From the NCBI RefSeq assembly GCF_018863235.1, contig NZ_JAHKRS010000004.1, forward strand, positions 248,001 through 312,000: a stretch of DNA of 64,000 bases, written 5' to 3'. The number at the start of each line of letters is the position of its first letter. Position 1 is the first letter of the stretch. The notes beneath the pieces were generated by a model. It ran no database searches and was not told where the DNA came from. It saw only the letters and a list, made by a program, of their open reading frames with translations. Source of the stretch: Pseudomaricurvus albidus (GTDB lineage Bacteria > Pseudomonadota > Gammaproteobacteria > Pseudomonadales > Cellvibrionaceae). Shown in pieces: positions 51,761 to 63,192 of the stretch. The position numbers and the translations under genes are program-made.

Positions 51761-53656
51761 ATGTCTCGTTTGCCCATTATTGCTGGTTTTGGTGGTTACA
51801 ATGCCGCTGGTCGTAGCTCTTTCCACCATGGATTTCGCCGTATGGTTCTGGAAAGCCTGGATGAGAAGGCCAGACAGGAAACTCTGGCTGGCCTGGGAGT
51901 GATGACTCATATTATCGAAGCCGATGAATCTGGTTTTAAGTCTAAAGACGGCGGCGGTTTGACATTGGCTGATATCGAGTCTCAATTTGGCGATGAGATC
52001 ATGCAGGCAACCCTGATCCGACGCATTGAGAAGTCCTATTTCGATGTGGATGCCGCCCCCTGGCAGCAGTCCGTCACCGTAGGCCCTGGCAGCAGTGGCA
52101 CATCTTTTCTATTGTCCCGATTCCAGCTTCCCAAAACGATTCCAGCCTCCTGGACTGTAACCGACTATTCTGATTCTCATGTCAGTGTGCATCTTGCGGA
52201 CAACTGTGACGTTAAAATCGACTCTACCCGTAATGTCGATGTGAAATCGGCGGGGCAGTTGCCAACAGGGTTTGATCCTGCGGCTCTGTACAGTTCTCGC
52301 TTCCACCCCAGGGGGCTTCAAATGACCATTGTTGGCGTCAGTGATGCGCTGCAATCCATGGGGATTCCCTGGGAAACCGTAAAGTCTTCCGTACATCCTG
52401 ACGAAATTGCTGTTTACGCAGGCAGTGTGATGAGCCAATCGGATGAAAACGGTTTTGGTGGGATGATGCAGTCGCGCCTGAAGGGGGGGCGTGTTACTGC
52501 CAAGCAGCTTCCGCTTGGGTTAAATACCATGCCCGCAGATTTCATTAATGCCTATGTGCTGGGTAGTGTCGGCACGACAGGTTGTACCACTGGAGCTTGC
52601 GCCACCTTCCTGTATAACCTGAAGCAAGGTATTGAAGCCATTCAGTCCGGGAAATCACGTGTCGTGATTGTGGGCAACAGTGAGGCGCCGATTACTCAGG
52701 AAATTATTGATGGCTTTGCCGCCATGAGTGCTTTGGGAACCTATGAGGGACTTAAAAAGGTTGAGGGTACCGATGAGCCTGACCTGAGAAGGTCCAGTCG
52801 TCCATTTGGTGAAAACTGTGGATTTACCATCGCCGAAGCCTGTCAGTTCGTCATTTTGATGGATGATGAGCTCGTGGTGGAACTTGGCGCCCAGATTCAC
52901 GGGGCAGTAACCGATGTCTTTATTAATGCCGATGGCTTTAAGAAATCCATTTCTGCGCCGGGGCCTGGCAATTACATTACCTTGGCCAAGGCTGTGGCTT
53001 CTGCACGTGAAATCGTTGGTGACGAATCGGTAAGAACCCGCAGCATGGTTCATGCTCACGGATCCAGCACGCCAGCAAACCGTCAGACCGAGTCTGAATT
53101 GTTGGATCGCGTGGCTGAAACGTTCGGTATCACGGATTGGCCTGTGGCTGCCGTTAAGGCCTATGTGGGGCATTCCATCGGGCCGGCCAGTGGGGATCAG
53201 CTCATTGCTGCTTTGGGCTCTTTCAAATACAACCTTGTACCTGGCATCAAGACCATAGACCAGGTGGCGGATGATGTGCATCAGCAACGTCTGTCTATCT
53301 CAGTGTCGGACATCTCCAAGCAGCAAATTGATGTGGCGTTTATTAATACCAAGGGCTTTGGTGGCAATAACGCCACAGGCGTTGTGCTTGCGCCCGTAGT
53401 GGTTGAAAAGATGCTGGCCAAGCGTTATGGCAAGGACGTTATGACTGGGTATAAGGCCAGGCTGAATGCTGTAATCGAAACTGCCGAAGCCTACGACCAG
53501 TCGGTTCTTCATGGCAACTTCAATATTACCTACAACTTTGGCACCAATATGATCGATGATGCCAGTCTGACCCTTTCTGAGTCTGCTGTCGGAATCCCCG
53601 GTCTTGATCATCCGGTGACTTTCAAAAAAGAAAGCCGCTACACCGATATGCTTTAA
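51761..53656 (+). CDS. fabY: beta-ketoacyl-ACP synthase FabY
   Basis: 631 residues, close to P. aeruginosa FabY as I remember it (about 630). The start MSRLPIIAGFGGYNAAGRSS and FHHGFRRMVLESLDE are shared. The thiolase-like core has the nucleophile in TTGACATFLYNL near residue 288, the first His in HAHGSSTPANRQTE near residue 430 and the second in VKAYVGHSIGPASG near residue 468. FabY condenses acetyl-CoA with malonyl-ACP to start fatty-acid synthesis in organisms that lack or supplement FabH. Strong ribosome site. Single gene, divergent from a GlxA-type regulator. Confidence 0.93.
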   Translation: MSRLPIIAGFGGYNAAGRSSFHHGFRRMVLESLDEKARQETLAGLGVMTHIIEADESGFKSKDGGGLTLADIESQFGDEIMQATLIRRIEKSYFDVDAAPWQQSVTVGPGSSGTSFLLSRFQLPKTIPASWTVTDYSDSHVSVHLADNCDVKIDSTRNVDVKSAGQLPTGFDPAALYSSRFHPRGLQMTIVGVSDALQSMGIPWETVKSSVHPDEIAVYAGSVMSQSDENGFGGMMQSRLKGGRVTAKQLPLGLNTMPADFINAYVLGSVGTTGCTTGACATFLYNLKQGIEAIQSGKSRVVIVGNSEAPITQEIIDGFAAMSALGTYEGLKKVEGTDEPDLRRSSRPFGENCGFTIAEACQFVILMDDELVVELGAQIHGAVTDVFINADGFKKSISAPGPGNYITLAKAVASAREIVGDESVRTRSMVHAHGSSTPANRQTESELLDRVAETFGITDWPVAAVKAYVGHSIGPASGDQLIAALGSFKYNLVPGIKTIDQVADDVHQQRLSISVSDISKQQIDVAFINTKGFGGNNATGVVLAPVVVEKMLAKRYGKDVMTGYKARLNAVIETAEAYDQSVLHGNFNITYNFGTNMIDDASLTLSESAVGIPGLDHPVTFKKESRYTDML

Positions 53657-53866
53657 TTTCAATTAATTCGGCTTGTATGGGTAGAGGCCAGTTTGCAGTA
53701 AAACGCACTTCTGGATGGCCATTAGGTTCGTAGATCGGCGAAAATGGTGTGCTCTTGCAATCCTGAGTGATTGATTTTGTTACTGAATCTAGTCGTGTGG
53801 GATATGGTCAGCGCCGACACCCACTGCTAGGATGAAGATCTTGCTACAAGATGGATCGAGATTTTC

Positions 53867-54385
53867 ATGGCTGAACCGTTAGGACTTCGATTAAAGGCGA
53901 TTCGTGAATTTTACGGCTGGTCTCAGAGGGAATTGGCAAAGCGTGCCGGCGTGCCCAATAGCGCTATTTCCGTGATTGAACAGGGCTCTGTGAGTCCCTC
54001 AGTCTCCTCGCTGGAACGAGTTCTTAAAGGCTTTCCCATTACTCTTACTGATTTCTTCGCGATCAGCATGAATCGGCAGCTTGCCAAGGTCTCCCATGAG
54101 GATCATGAGCAAGGTACAGGCTCATTCTTTGCTGCTTATCAAGGAAATGCAGGGAGGGAATTAACGCTGCGTTCATTCAAGTGCAGACCCGATGACCCGG
54201 TTGTCAATCTTATGTCTCGCGGTCAAACCATGATTCTTCTTGTTGCAGGTGAGGCGCAATACCATGCCCTTGGTGTAGAGCATCACTTGGTCAGTGGCAG
54301 CAGTCTGTCGCTGCAATCACCAACACCGTTTCGTCTTGAGCCCATTGGTGGGCCTGCAGAATGGGTGGTGGCGTCTATTTCCTGA
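53867..54385 (+). CDS. XRE-family regulator with cupin domain (PuuR-like)
   Basis: 172 residues. The helix-turn-helix is at about residues 6-60 (LGLRLKAIREFYGWSQREL, then VPNSAISVIEQGSVSPSVSS), and the cupin_2 domain at about 100-170 ends the protein. Related proteins such as PuuR bind a small amine or acid in the cupin. The gene stands upstream of fadBA but with 365 bp and a terminator-like hairpin between, so operon membership is unlikely. No divergent target gene is visible. Ligand unknown. Confidence 0.9.
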   Translation: MAEPLGLRLKAIREFYGWSQRELAKRAGVPNSAISVIEQGSVSPSVSSLERVLKGFPITLTDFFAISMNRQLAKVSHEDHEQGTGSFFAAYQGNAGRELTLRSFKCRPDDPVVNLMSRGQTMILLVAGEAQYHALGVEHHLVSGSSLSLQSPTPFRLEPIGGPAEWVVASIS

Positions 54386-54750
54386 TGGCGAGCTTTTGAG
54401 TTCATCGATTCCCTGAGTGCAACTAAACCCCGACCTAAATTACCCCCTATGAGCTTCGCCGGAGTGGCGGCAAACCATGGGGTCGACTATTTTTTAGGCT
54501 TATTGTGTGGGTTTTGGGTCGGACCAGCGGAAGCGAACTCATTTTCAATACCATCGGGTCACGATGAGTGGTTCAAACAACTGTTTTAAATGGTTATACT
54601 CCGGCGTCTCGTCCTCTGGGCTCCCAAATATGGGGGGAGTGTCATTGGCGAGGCTACTTTCACGGCAATAGTCATTCGCAGGATTAAGCCTTTGGTTGAG
54701 TGTATATTCAGTCGGGTTTATGAGATCGAAAGGAACTTACGAGGTCGAAC
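54386..54750. other. 365-bp region upstream of fadBA
   Basis: No ORF of note. It holds the hairpin at 54444-54495 and, further on, a second CTCCC/GGGAG hairpin near 54620. The fadBA promoter should lie in the last 150 bases, but I could not place it. Confidence 0.5.
54444..54495 (+). terminator. terminator-like hairpin after the XRE-cupin gene
   Basis: CCCC-ATG pairs with CAT-GGGG (one bulged T), with an inner GCC/GGC hairpin, then a T-run at 54490-54495. Stem is long and interrupted. Confidence 0.5.
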
Positions 54751-56901
54751 ATGATTTTTAAAGGTAACGCTGTTTCGGTGCAAATGCTTGAGGCAGGCAT
54801 CGCAGAGTTGAATTTTGATTTACAGGGCGAGTCGGTGAATAAATTCGACAGCGCCACTGTAAATGAGCTGGAACAAGCCATTACGGCGCTGGAAAATACG
54901 GCAGACCTGAAAGGGGTTCTGGCGACCAGTGGCAAGGGCGTTTTCATTGTAGGTGCTGATATCAGCGAATTTGTCCCGCTGTTTGAGCAGGGGCCTGAAG
55001 CTGCAGGCGAGCATTTGGGTAAGAACGCTGAAAACCTTAATCGTCTTGAAGATCTCGGTGTGCCGGTTGTTGTTGCGATTAATGGTTTCGCATTGGGCGG
55101 TGGCCTCGAGTTTTGTCTGGCGTGTGATTTCCGTATTGCCAGCAATGCTGCGAAAGTGGGCTTGCCAGAAACCAAACTGGGTCTGATCCCGGGTTGGGGT
55201 GGCACCGTACGCCTGCCTCGTCTTGCAGGTGCAGATGTGGCTATCGAGTGGATTGCTTCTGGTAAAGACCAAAAGGCCGAAGCCGCACTGAAAGCCGGTG
55301 TTGTTGATGGCGTTGTTGCTCCTGAAGCTTTGCGTGATGCAGCTCTGAATGTGTTGCAGCAGTGTATCGATGGCAAGCTGGATTACCAGAGTCGTCGTGA
55401 GCAGAAAAAAGCACCACTGAAACTCAATGGCATTGAGTCGATGATGGCTTTTGAAACCTCCAAAGCCTTTGTTGCCGGTCAGGCTGGACCAAATTATCCT
55501 GCCCCGGTTGTGGCTGTGAAGTGTATGCAGAAATCTGCTGGCTTGGGCCGTGATGAAGCTCTGCAAGTAGAAAAAGAAGGTTTTGTAAAAGTGGCTTCTA
55601 CCGAAGCTGCGAAATCCCTGGTTGGTCTGTTTTTGAGTGATCAGTTGATCGCCAAGAATGCAAAAAGCTGGGAAAAGAAAGCGGACAAGAAAATCGGTCA
55701 CGCTGCTGTATTAGGTGCTGGCATCATGGGCGGCGGTATCGCTTACCAGTCCGCCTTGAAAGGCACGCCAATCAAAATGAAAGACATTGCTCAAGCAGGT
55801 CTGGATTTGGGATTGTCAGAAGCAAACAAATTGCTGAGCAAGCAAGTTGCGCGTGGTCGTATGACTCCTGAGAAAATGGGCAGTATTCTGGCCAAAATCG
55901 ATGCGACCCTGTCTTACGACAGTTTTGGCGACGTCGACATGGTTGTAGAAGCTGTCGTCGAGAACCCTAAAGTCAAACAAGCAGTTCTGGCTGACGTTGA
56001 AAAAACGGTTTCTGAAGACACCATTATTGCCTCCAACACCTCTACCATTTCCATTACGCACCTGGCTGAAGCCATGCAGCGCCCTGAAAATTTCTGTGGC
56101 ATGCATTTCTTCAATCCTGTACATGCCATGCCATTGGTTGAAGTTATCCGCGGTGAAAAAACGTCTGACACAGCAGTTGCTCGCACTGTTGCTTACGCCA
56201 ACGCCATGGGCAAAAAAGCCATCGTGGTCAATGATTGCCCGGGCTTCCTGGTTAACCGTGTTCTGTTCCCTTACTTTGCCGGTTTTGCTGGCCTGTCACG
56301 TGACGGCGCCGATTTCCAGAAAGTTGATAAGGTTATGGAAAAATGGGGCTGGCCAATGGGTCCTGCCTACTTGATGGATGTTGTTGGTATTGACACCGGT
56401 TCACATGCCGAGCACGTGATGGCAGAAGGCTTCCCTGATCGCATGTCCAAAGATTACAAGACTGTAGTCGATGTCATGTTCGAGAACGAGCGTTACGGTC
56501 AGAAAAACGGTAAAGGTTTCTATACCTATGAAACTGACAAGCGCGGCAAGCCTAAGAAAGTTGCCAAGCAAGATACTTACGACCTGATCGCTCCAGTTGT
56601 TGCTGAAACCAAAGAGTTCGATCAGGAAGAGGTCATTGCTCGCATGATGATTCCTATGGCGACTGAGCTTGCTCGTTGTCTGGAAGAAGGCATTGTAGGC
56701 TCTCCTGCCGAAGCTGATATGGCACTGATCTACGGTGTTGGTTTCCCTCCATTCCGCGGCGGTATTTTCCGTTGGATTGACAGCATGGGTGTCGAGGCCT
56801 TTGTTGCCATGTGCGACAAGTACAAGCACCTTGGCAAACTGTACGAAGCAACCGATGCGCAGCGCGAAATGGCTGCAGCCGGTAAAAAATATTACGCATA
56901 A
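54751..56901 (+). CDS. fadB: fatty acid oxidation complex alpha subunit FadB
   Basis: 716 residues, normal. The enoyl-CoA hydratase/isomerase domain (1-190) has [20 protein letters not shown] near residue 110 and [19 protein letters not shown] near residue 136, with both catalytic Glu. The 3-hydroxyacyl-CoA dehydrogenase domain has the NAD-site [15 protein letters not shown] near residue 317 and the later [14 protein letters not shown]. It carries out hydration, dehydrogenation and epimerisation of the beta-oxidation cycle. AGGTCGAAC lies before the ATG. fadA follows after 34 bp, so FadBA form the usual complex. Confidence 0.96.
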   Translation: MIFKGNAVSVQMLEAGIAELNFDLQGESVNKFDSATVNELEQAITALENTADLKGVLATSGKGVFIVGADISEFVPLFEQGPEAAGEHLGKNAENLNRLEDLGVPVVVAINGFALGGGLEFCLACDFRIASNAAKVGLPETKLGLIPGWGGTVRLPRLAGADVAIEWIASGKDQKAEAALKAGVVDGVVAPEALRDAALNVLQQCIDGKLDYQSRREQKKAPLKLNGIESMMAFETSKAFVAGQAGPNYPAPVVAVKCMQKSAGLGRDEALQVEKEGFVKVASTEAAKSLVGLFLSDQLIAKNAKSWEKKADKKIGHAAVLGAGIMGGGIAYQSALKGTPIKMKDIAQAGLDLGLSEANKLLSKQVARGRMTPEKMGSILAKIDATLSYDSFGDVDMVVEAVVENPKVKQAVLADVEKTVSEDTIIASNTSTISITHLAEAMQRPENFCGMHFFNPVHAMPLVEVIRGEKTSDTAVARTVAYANAMGKKAIVVNDCPGFLVNRVLFPYFAGFAGLSRDGADFQKVDKVMEKWGWPMGPAYLMDVVGIDTGSHAEHVMAEGFPDRMSKDYKTVVDVMFENERYGQKNGKGFYTYETDKRGKPKKVAKQDTYDLIAPVVAETKEFDQEEVIARMMIPMATELARCLEEGIVGSPAEADMALIYGVGFPPFRGGIFRWIDSMGVEAFVAMCDKYKHLGKLYEATDAQREMAAAGKKYYA

Positions 56902-56932
56902 GTGCGGTCCAACTAACGATTTTAGGAGATAA

Positions 56933-58110
<1,178 letters not shown>

Positions 58111-58111
<1 letters not shown>

Positions 58112-58188
58112 GTGTAAATCAACCCCGCTGGAAGCTTTTTGGCGGGGTTTACACTTATACAACAAAAGCCGGGGTTCACCCGGCTTTT
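58111..58188 (+). terminator. double hairpin terminator of fadBA
   Basis: The first (58111-58155) pairs AGTGTAAA and CCCCGC with GCGGGG and TTTACACT around a four-base bulge. The second (58164-58188), AAAAGCCGGG-GTTCA-CCCGGCTTTT, is a good terminator with a T-run. Confidence 0.85.
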
Positions 58189-58306
58189 GTGTTTCTAGAG
58201 TTTGGAATCGCAAGAAAGAGACTAAAATTGGTAATTTTGCGATTTGGGGCTTTCTGGTAGACTTCCCGCCCTGTCTTTATCGATGATTAAAAGTATCAAT
58301 GGCTGA

Positions 58307-59692
58307 ATGTTCGTTGGCCTGGAGAAAGCCTTGTTGAGTTGTCCTGTTGTAAGCAATCCTGAGGGTCATATACGGGATGCACTGACTGAATTGTCAGCCG
58401 GTGAGAGCTGCTTGTTGTGTTTCAGGTATGACTATCAGCAGTACTACTTGCCGGATTCGCCTGCGGTTACCTTGCTGGCATTGGTCTCTCTGGATCAGCA
58501 AAAGGGCATTTCTCAGGTGCTTTTAGGGGCTCACACCGATCAGGCAGAGAAGGTGTGTCGTGGCGTTGTGTCTGAATCAGACATGCGTTCCGCTTCGGAT
58601 ACCCTTGAGTGGCCTTTGCAATCTCTGGATACTTGCATCCGACTTTCGCCAATCTCCATCGCAAAACCGTGGGGACAGGAAATCTGGTACACCGGGATTG
58701 AAGAGCGCGGTCAGTCCCAAATCACCGATGGTCGTTATTGCATGCCGCTGCCCTGGTTCCTGTCACTGTTGCCAGACTATTTAACTGCAGGGCAGGCCAA
58801 AGATTTAAATCTGCTTAAAATTCTCGACCCTCTTCCTGAAGAGGTGTTTGGGGATTTGTATTTTGAGCTTCATGAAGAAAAACAGGAAGTCTATGTCGTT
58901 ACCAATGTGGACAAAACTGCTTGGCCTACTGGTACCGGTGGAATACGAATAGGTTTCGATCCGCTTAAACGGGCAGAATTTGATACCGATGAGGCGTTTG
59001 TGTCGGCGTTTCAGACTGCAGTGAAATCCTATGAGGCTGTTCGTCGGCAAATAGATGCGGAGTTGGATCAGTGTCGACTTGCGGCAGGAGTGGGGCTTTC
59101 TGAACCGGTTAGCGCCAGCCAAACAAAGCGGTGGCTGGCATCGCTACCTGAGCCGTTGCTGCAGAAAGAAAAAGGCCTTCGGCTTGCCATGGACGCTTAT
59201 AAGGCGACTTTGCCATTGGATGTTGGCAGCGTATTAAAAGTGCCGTGCTATACCCCGCATTCTTTGCTGCATGGTGTGCGGACCATCGAGTTTCAGACGC
59301 CCGTTTATGAACGGCAGATTTTGTCTTTTGCCCAGAAAGTATTAACACAAAATCACTGGGATACGGATAAAGCAGTCGCCTGCATGAATCTTGGTGACCA
59401 TCAGCTGCAACCATTGCCGGTTATTGAGCGTCGTGACCGGGGCTCTGTTCTGATTGAAGAGGTGGTTTCTTTTTCTGATTTTGAGGTCTGGCGTATTACC
59501 TTGCAATCGGGTGAAACATACCGACTCAGCAGGGAGGGATATGCACTGGTAATAGGCGTCAGTGGAACCGTTGCCGTCGAGGGACAAAATCTCCAGGGCG
59601 AAGAGGCGTGTTTAATAGCCGCAGAGTCACAAAACAAGTTGCTGGTGGCAGGCGACCAAGATGCCGTCCTGCTGGTGTCATTCCCCAAATGA
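58307..59692 (+). CDS. PMI-like cupin protein (divergent mannose-6-phosphate isomerase homologue)
   Basis: 461 residues. Type I PMI traits include KPWGQEIWYTGIEERG near residue 121, the closing segment VPCYTPHSLLHGVRTIEFQT near residue 308 and a second cupin at about 385-460 with LQSGETYRLSREGYALV. The metal motif normally spread over QVH and KxExW is fused here into FELHEEKQEVYVV near residue 185, with Glu in place of Gln. A helical insert (about 225-300) lies between. It may isomerise a sugar phosphate or have lost activity. It follows fadBA on the same strand but after strong terminators. Function uncertain. Confidence 0.65.
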   Translation: MFVGLEKALLSCPVVSNPEGHIRDALTELSAGESCLLCFRYDYQQYYLPDSPAVTLLALVSLDQQKGISQVLLGAHTDQAEKVCRGVVSESDMRSASDTLEWPLQSLDTCIRLSPISIAKPWGQEIWYTGIEERGQSQITDGRYCMPLPWFLSLLPDYLTAGQAKDLNLLKILDPLPEEVFGDLYFELHEEKQEVYVVTNVDKTAWPTGTGGIRIGFDPLKRAEFDTDEAFVSAFQTAVKSYEAVRRQIDAELDQCRLAAGVGLSEPVSASQTKRWLASLPEPLLQKEKGLRLAMDAYKATLPLDVGSVLKVPCYTPHSLLHGVRTIEFQTPVYERQILSFAQKVLTQNHWDTDKAVACMNLGDHQLQPLPVIERRDRGSVLIEEVVSFSDFEVWRITLQSGETYRLSREGYALVIGVSGTVAVEGQNLQGEEACLIAAESQNKLLVAGDQDAVLLVSFPK

Positions 59693-59743
59693 ATCGAATA
59701 TTGATCTCTGCTGTTCGAGTTACCTCAAGAGTGTTGTAAAAGC

Positions 59744-60637
59744 ATGATGATGCCTCTAAAAGGTGGCCGCCTGTGGCTCCTTTGTCTGTTATGGGTTTCC
59801 TGGGTTTCCTGTGCCGAGCCTCTGCTGTGGCAGGTTGATGCACCTGATAGCGGTGGGCGAGCCTATTTGTTTGGATCCATTCATTTTGGTGATGAATCCT
59901 TATACCCACTACCCGAATACGTCGAACAGGCTTTTAATAACTCCGACTCACTGGTCGTTGAGCTGGACATCTCCGCTGTTGATCAGGCTGAGGCGGGCTA
60001 TCAATTGGCTCTCAGGGGGCGGCTGCCGTCCGGTGTTACCTTGCGGGATCGGCTCAGCGAGGCCCAATGGCAATCCTTGAAAGATATTTCATCAGGATTG
60101 GGTTTTTCGGTAGAAGCTTTTCAGCGGCTCCAGCCCTGGCTGGTGGCTGTGCAGATCACGGCAGCTCAAATTCGCCGCAGTGGACTTGATGAAAGCTTTG
60201 GCATCGATCGTTATATGCTCAAAACCTTTAAGGAGTCCCGTCCTGGCCAGCCAATTATCGAATTGGAAAGTTTTGCTGAGCAAATGAGCTTGTTTGATGA
60301 GTTGAGCGACAATGAGGAAGCGTCCTTTCTCCAGCAGACGCTTACCGAGTTTCATAAGGCTCCGGATTCGCTCAGGGCTATTATGGCTGCATGGAAAGCT
60401 GGCGATGAGGCCTCCCTGACTGCACTGATCAATGGTGCGTTTGAAAATCGCGAAGACAAGCTTTTTCAGCGGATGTTTTCAGACCGAAACGCAATGATGC
60501 AAGAGAAGGTTTCCGCAAGGCTGGGCAGGGGAGAAAGGTTATTTGTAGTAGTGGGTGCCGGGCATGTGGTGGGCAGCGAAGGCCTGCGAGGCTTGCTGGA
60601 GCAGGAGGGTTATCAGGTGAAAGCCCTTCATCCTTGA
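59744..60637 (+). CDS. TraB/GumN family protein, secreted
   Basis: 297 residues with a signal peptide ending near SCAEP (cut about residue 23). The GumN/TraB pattern begins with LWQVDAPDSGGRAYLFGSIH near residue 28, has the conserved GS-x-H, and an ELESFAEQMSLFDELS stretch near residue 175; the end is FVVVGAGHVVGSEGL with the second GxxH. Family members are proposed metalloproteases of the Tiki type, acting outside the cytoplasm. It overlaps no other gene and lies 52 bp after the PMI-like gene, so they may be co-transcribed. Starts with three ATG codons; which is used is unclear. Confidence 0.87.
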   Translation: MMMPLKGGRLWLLCLLWVSWVSCAEPLLWQVDAPDSGGRAYLFGSIHFGDESLYPLPEYVEQAFNNSDSLVVELDISAVDQAEAGYQLALRGRLPSGVTLRDRLSEAQWQSLKDISSGLGFSVEAFQRLQPWLVAVQITAAQIRRSGLDESFGIDRYMLKTFKESRPGQPIIELESFAEQMSLFDELSDNEEASFLQQTLTEFHKAPDSLRAIMAAWKAGDEASLTALINGAFENREDKLFQRMFSDRNAMMQEKVSARLGRGERLFVVVGAGHVVGSEGLRGLLEQEGYQVKALHP

Positions 60638-60802
60638 GAAATCAACGCCTTATCAAGTTTTGCAGTGTGGTAAACGGCAAAGTTCTGGCGCCGGGTATTG
60701 AACCGCACTCGGGTCTATGGCAGAATTGCCACCCTCTTAAATGAGCAGCCGTTTTAGCAGAAAGATAATTTCACTAAAATCAATGAGTTGCGCCAAACTT
60801 GA

Positions 60803-60830
60803 TTGATTGTTGAGCAGGTTTGGATAGAAC
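60803..60830 (+). promoter_or_regulatory. possible sigma-70 promoter of tRNA-Leu
   Basis: TTGATT, 16 bases, TAGAAC, with the tRNA starting seven bases later. The short distance makes it only a candidate. Confidence 0.4.
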
Positions 60831-60837
60831 AAGTCAC

Positions 60838-60922
60838 GCGGACGTGGCGGAATTGGTAGACGCGCTAGATTTAGGTTCTAGTATCGCAAGGTGTGAGAGT
60901 TCAAGTCTCTCCGTCCGCACCA
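60838..60922 (+). tRNA. tRNA-Leu(TAG)
   Basis: 85 bases. Acceptor arms GCGGACG and CGTCCGC; anticodon arm CTAGA-TTTAGGT-TCTAG gives TAG; long variable arm of class II tRNA and encoded CCA are present. It precedes tig by about 80 bp. Confidence 0.95.
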
Positions 60923-61004
60923 TACAAGCGAGGTTCAGTGATCACACTGAACCCACGACCCAGACATACCGACAGGTATTGACCTGATTTTCACGAGGAA
61001 CACC

Positions 61005-62321
61005 ATGCAGGTTTCAATCGAGACAACCACTGGCCTAGAGCGTCGTATGACCGTAGGTATTCCAGCTGAGCAAGTAGAAACTGAAGTTACTAAACGTTTG
61101 CAAGAGGCCACCAAAACAGTTCGCTTGAACGGCTTCCGCAAAGGTAAAGTGCCTTTGAAAGTGGTTAAGCAGCGTTTTGGCGCCGGTGTTCGCCAGGAAG
61201 TTCTGGGTGAGTTCATGAGTCGCTCTTTTTACGATGCTGTTCAGCAGGAAGATGTTAAGCCAGCTGGCCAGCCTTCAATCGAGCCCAAAGAGATGGCTGA
61301 AGGTAAGGACGTAGAGTTCGTAGCCACTTTTGAGGTTTACCCTGAAATTACTCTGGGTGACACCAGCAGTTTCGAAATTGAAAAACTGGTTGCTGAAGTT
61401 CAGGATTCCGACGTTGATAACATGATCGACGTACTGCGCAAGCAACAAGCTACCTGGACCCAGGTCGATCGCGCAGCCCAAACCGATGATCAGGTTAATA
61501 TCGACTACACCGGCACAAAAGACGGTGAAGAGTTTGAAGGCGGAAAAGCCGAGGGTCAGGACCTGGTTCTGGGTTCTAACTCCATGATCCCTGGTTTTGA
61601 AGATGGCCTGGTTGGCCTGAAGGCTGGTGACGAGAAAGTTCTGTCTCTGTCTTTCCCTGAAGATTATCACGCAGAAGAGCTGAAGGGCGCAGCTGTTGAG
61701 TTCGCTGTAAAAGTGAATTCTGTGTCCGAGCAAGAGCTGCCTGAGCTCAACGCTGAGTTCTTTAGCAAGTATGGCGTTGAAGGTGATGACGAAGCTCAGT
61801 TCCGTGCTGATGTTCGCAAAAACATGGAGCGTGAACTGAAAAACGCTGCCAAGTCCAAACTGAAAAATCAGGTTATGGACAAGCTGATCGAAGCCAACGA
61901 AGTTGAGCTGCCAAAAGCACTGGTTGCAGGTGAGATTGAAGCTCTGCGCAATCAAATGATGCAACAGTTTGGTGGTGCTCAACCTAATTTGGATCTGAAG
62001 TCATTGCTCCCGGATGAGATGTTCAGCGAGCAGGCAGAGCGTCGTGTAGCTCTGGGTTTGATTGTGGGCGAAGTTGTTAAAGCCTCCGAAATCAAAGTCG
62101 ATAGTGACCGTGTTCGTGAAATGGTTGAAGAGCTGGCCTCGACTTACCAGGATCCGGAAGAGGTGGTTAACTATTACTTCAACAACCGTGAATTGCTGGC
62201 TGGTGTTGAGTCTGTTGTTCTGGAAGATCAGGTTGTTGATCACATTCTGGACGGCGCCAAGGTTACTGAAACCAATAGCACCTACGAAGAAGTCATCAAG
62301 CCCGCCCAAAGCGCTGAGTAA
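61005..62321 (+). CDS. tig: trigger factor
   Basis: 438 residues. The ribosome-binding N-domain includes LNGFRKGKVPLKVVKQRFG near residue 43 (the GFRxGKxP signature). The FKBP-type PPIase domain is at about 150-245 (VNIDYTGTKDGEEFEGGKAE), and the rest is the helical chaperone body with the C-terminal arms. It binds nascent chains at the exit tunnel. Followed by clpP after 232 bp; the order tig-clpP-clpX is conserved in proteobacteria. GAGGAACACC precedes the ATG. Confidence 0.97.
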   Translation: MQVSIETTTGLERRMTVGIPAEQVETEVTKRLQEATKTVRLNGFRKGKVPLKVVKQRFGAGVRQEVLGEFMSRSFYDAVQQEDVKPAGQPSIEPKEMAEGKDVEFVATFEVYPEITLGDTSSFEIEKLVAEVQDSDVDNMIDVLRKQQATWTQVDRAAQTDDQVNIDYTGTKDGEEFEGGKAEGQDLVLGSNSMIPGFEDGLVGLKAGDEKVLSLSFPEDYHAEELKGAAVEFAVKVNSVSEQELPELNAEFFSKYGVEGDDEAQFRADVRKNMERELKNAAKSKLKNQVMDKLIEANEVELPKALVAGEIEALRNQMMQQFGGAQPNLDLKSLLPDEMFSEQAERRVALGLIVGEVVKASEIKVDSDRVREMVEELASTYQDPEEVVNYYFNNRELLAGVESVVLEDQVVDHILDGAKVTETNSTYEEVIKPAQSAE

Positions 62322-62357
62322 ACTCAGTACGTTTAGATCGTTTATTGATCCAAGCTC

Positions 62358-62381
62358 GCCGCGAAACGTCCGTTTCGCGGC
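62358..62381 (+). terminator. hairpin between tig and clpP
   Basis: GCCGCGAAACG-TC-CGTTTCGCGGC is a perfect 11-bp stem 37 bases after tig, without a T-run. It may attenuate or stabilise the tig transcript. Confidence 0.6.
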
Positions 62382-62553
62382 AATATCCCCTTCAATTCTG
62401 CCTTCGGGGTGGAATATCTTTTCAGCAAGGTTTAAGCTCAGGCCAAGTCTATTCACAACGTCTGAATTACTCTGATCAGTATGAATTCCGCTGAGTAATG
62501 GCAGATATGAGTAGTAACAGTGTGCTTGTCGATTAAGGAAGCAAATAAAACCC

Positions 62554-63192
62554 ATGGCAAAATTAGACTTTAATTCTCAGTCGTTAGAAATCCAAAATTC
62601 AGGTCTCGTTCCTATGGTGATCGAGCAGACGGCTAGAGGTGAGCGCTCGTTCGATATTTATTCCAGGCTGCTCAAAGAGCGTGTGATTTTTATGGTGGGC
62701 CAGGTAGAAGACCACATGGCGAATCTGGTGGTGGCTCAGCTTCTGTTTCTTGAGGCTGAAAACCCGGATAAAGACATCCATCTGTATATTAATTCACCAG
62801 GCGGCTCTGTGACTGCAGGTATGTCCATTTACGACACCATGCAGTTCATCAAGCCTGATGTCAGCACCATGTGTATCGGTCAGGCTTGCAGTATGGGGGC
62901 TTTTTTGTTGACTGCAGGAGCGAAAGGCAAGCGCTATTGTCTGCCAAATGCCCGTACTATGATTCACCAGCCCAGTGGTGGCGCACAGGGGCAGGCCAGT
63001 GATATCCACATTCATGCGCAGGAAATCCTCAAGACCCGCCAGCGTCTGAACGAAATTATGGCTTATCACACCGGCCAGCCCGTTGATCAGGTTGCGCTGG
63101 ATACCGAGCGTGATAAGTTCCTGAGCGCTGAGGAATCAAAAGAATATGGCTTGATCGATGAGGTGCTCAGTAAGCGTGTCGCAGGCCAATAA
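62554..63192 (+). CDS. clpP: ATP-dependent Clp protease proteolytic subunit
   Basis: 212 residues. Catalytic Ser is in [14 protein letters not shown] near residue 110, His in [16 protein letters not shown] near residue 135, and the Asp near residue 185. The N-terminal propeptide is short, [20 protein letters not shown] marking the mature start region. It forms tetradecamers with ClpX or ClpA. TAAGGAAGCAAAT precedes the ATG. clpX follows after 222 bp. Confidence 0.98.
   Translation: MAKLDFNSQSLEIQNSGLVPMVIEQTARGERSFDIYSRLLKERVIFMVGQVEDHMANLVVAQLLFLEAENPDKDIHLYINSPGGSVTAGMSIYDTMQFIKPDVSTMCIGQACSMGAFLLTAGAKGKRYCLPNARTMIHQPSGGAQGQASDIHIHAQEILKTRQRLNEIMAYHTGQPVDQVALDTERDKFLSAEESKEYGLIDEVLSKRVAGQ

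Noticed and set aside
54820-55701. Long minus-strand frame (293 codons) opposite fadB
   Set aside because: It lies wholly inside a firm gene on the other strand. Its composition follows from fadB codon use.
61275-61982. Long minus-strand frame opposite tig
   Set aside because: Shadow of trigger factor in another frame, with no recognisable domain or ribosome site.
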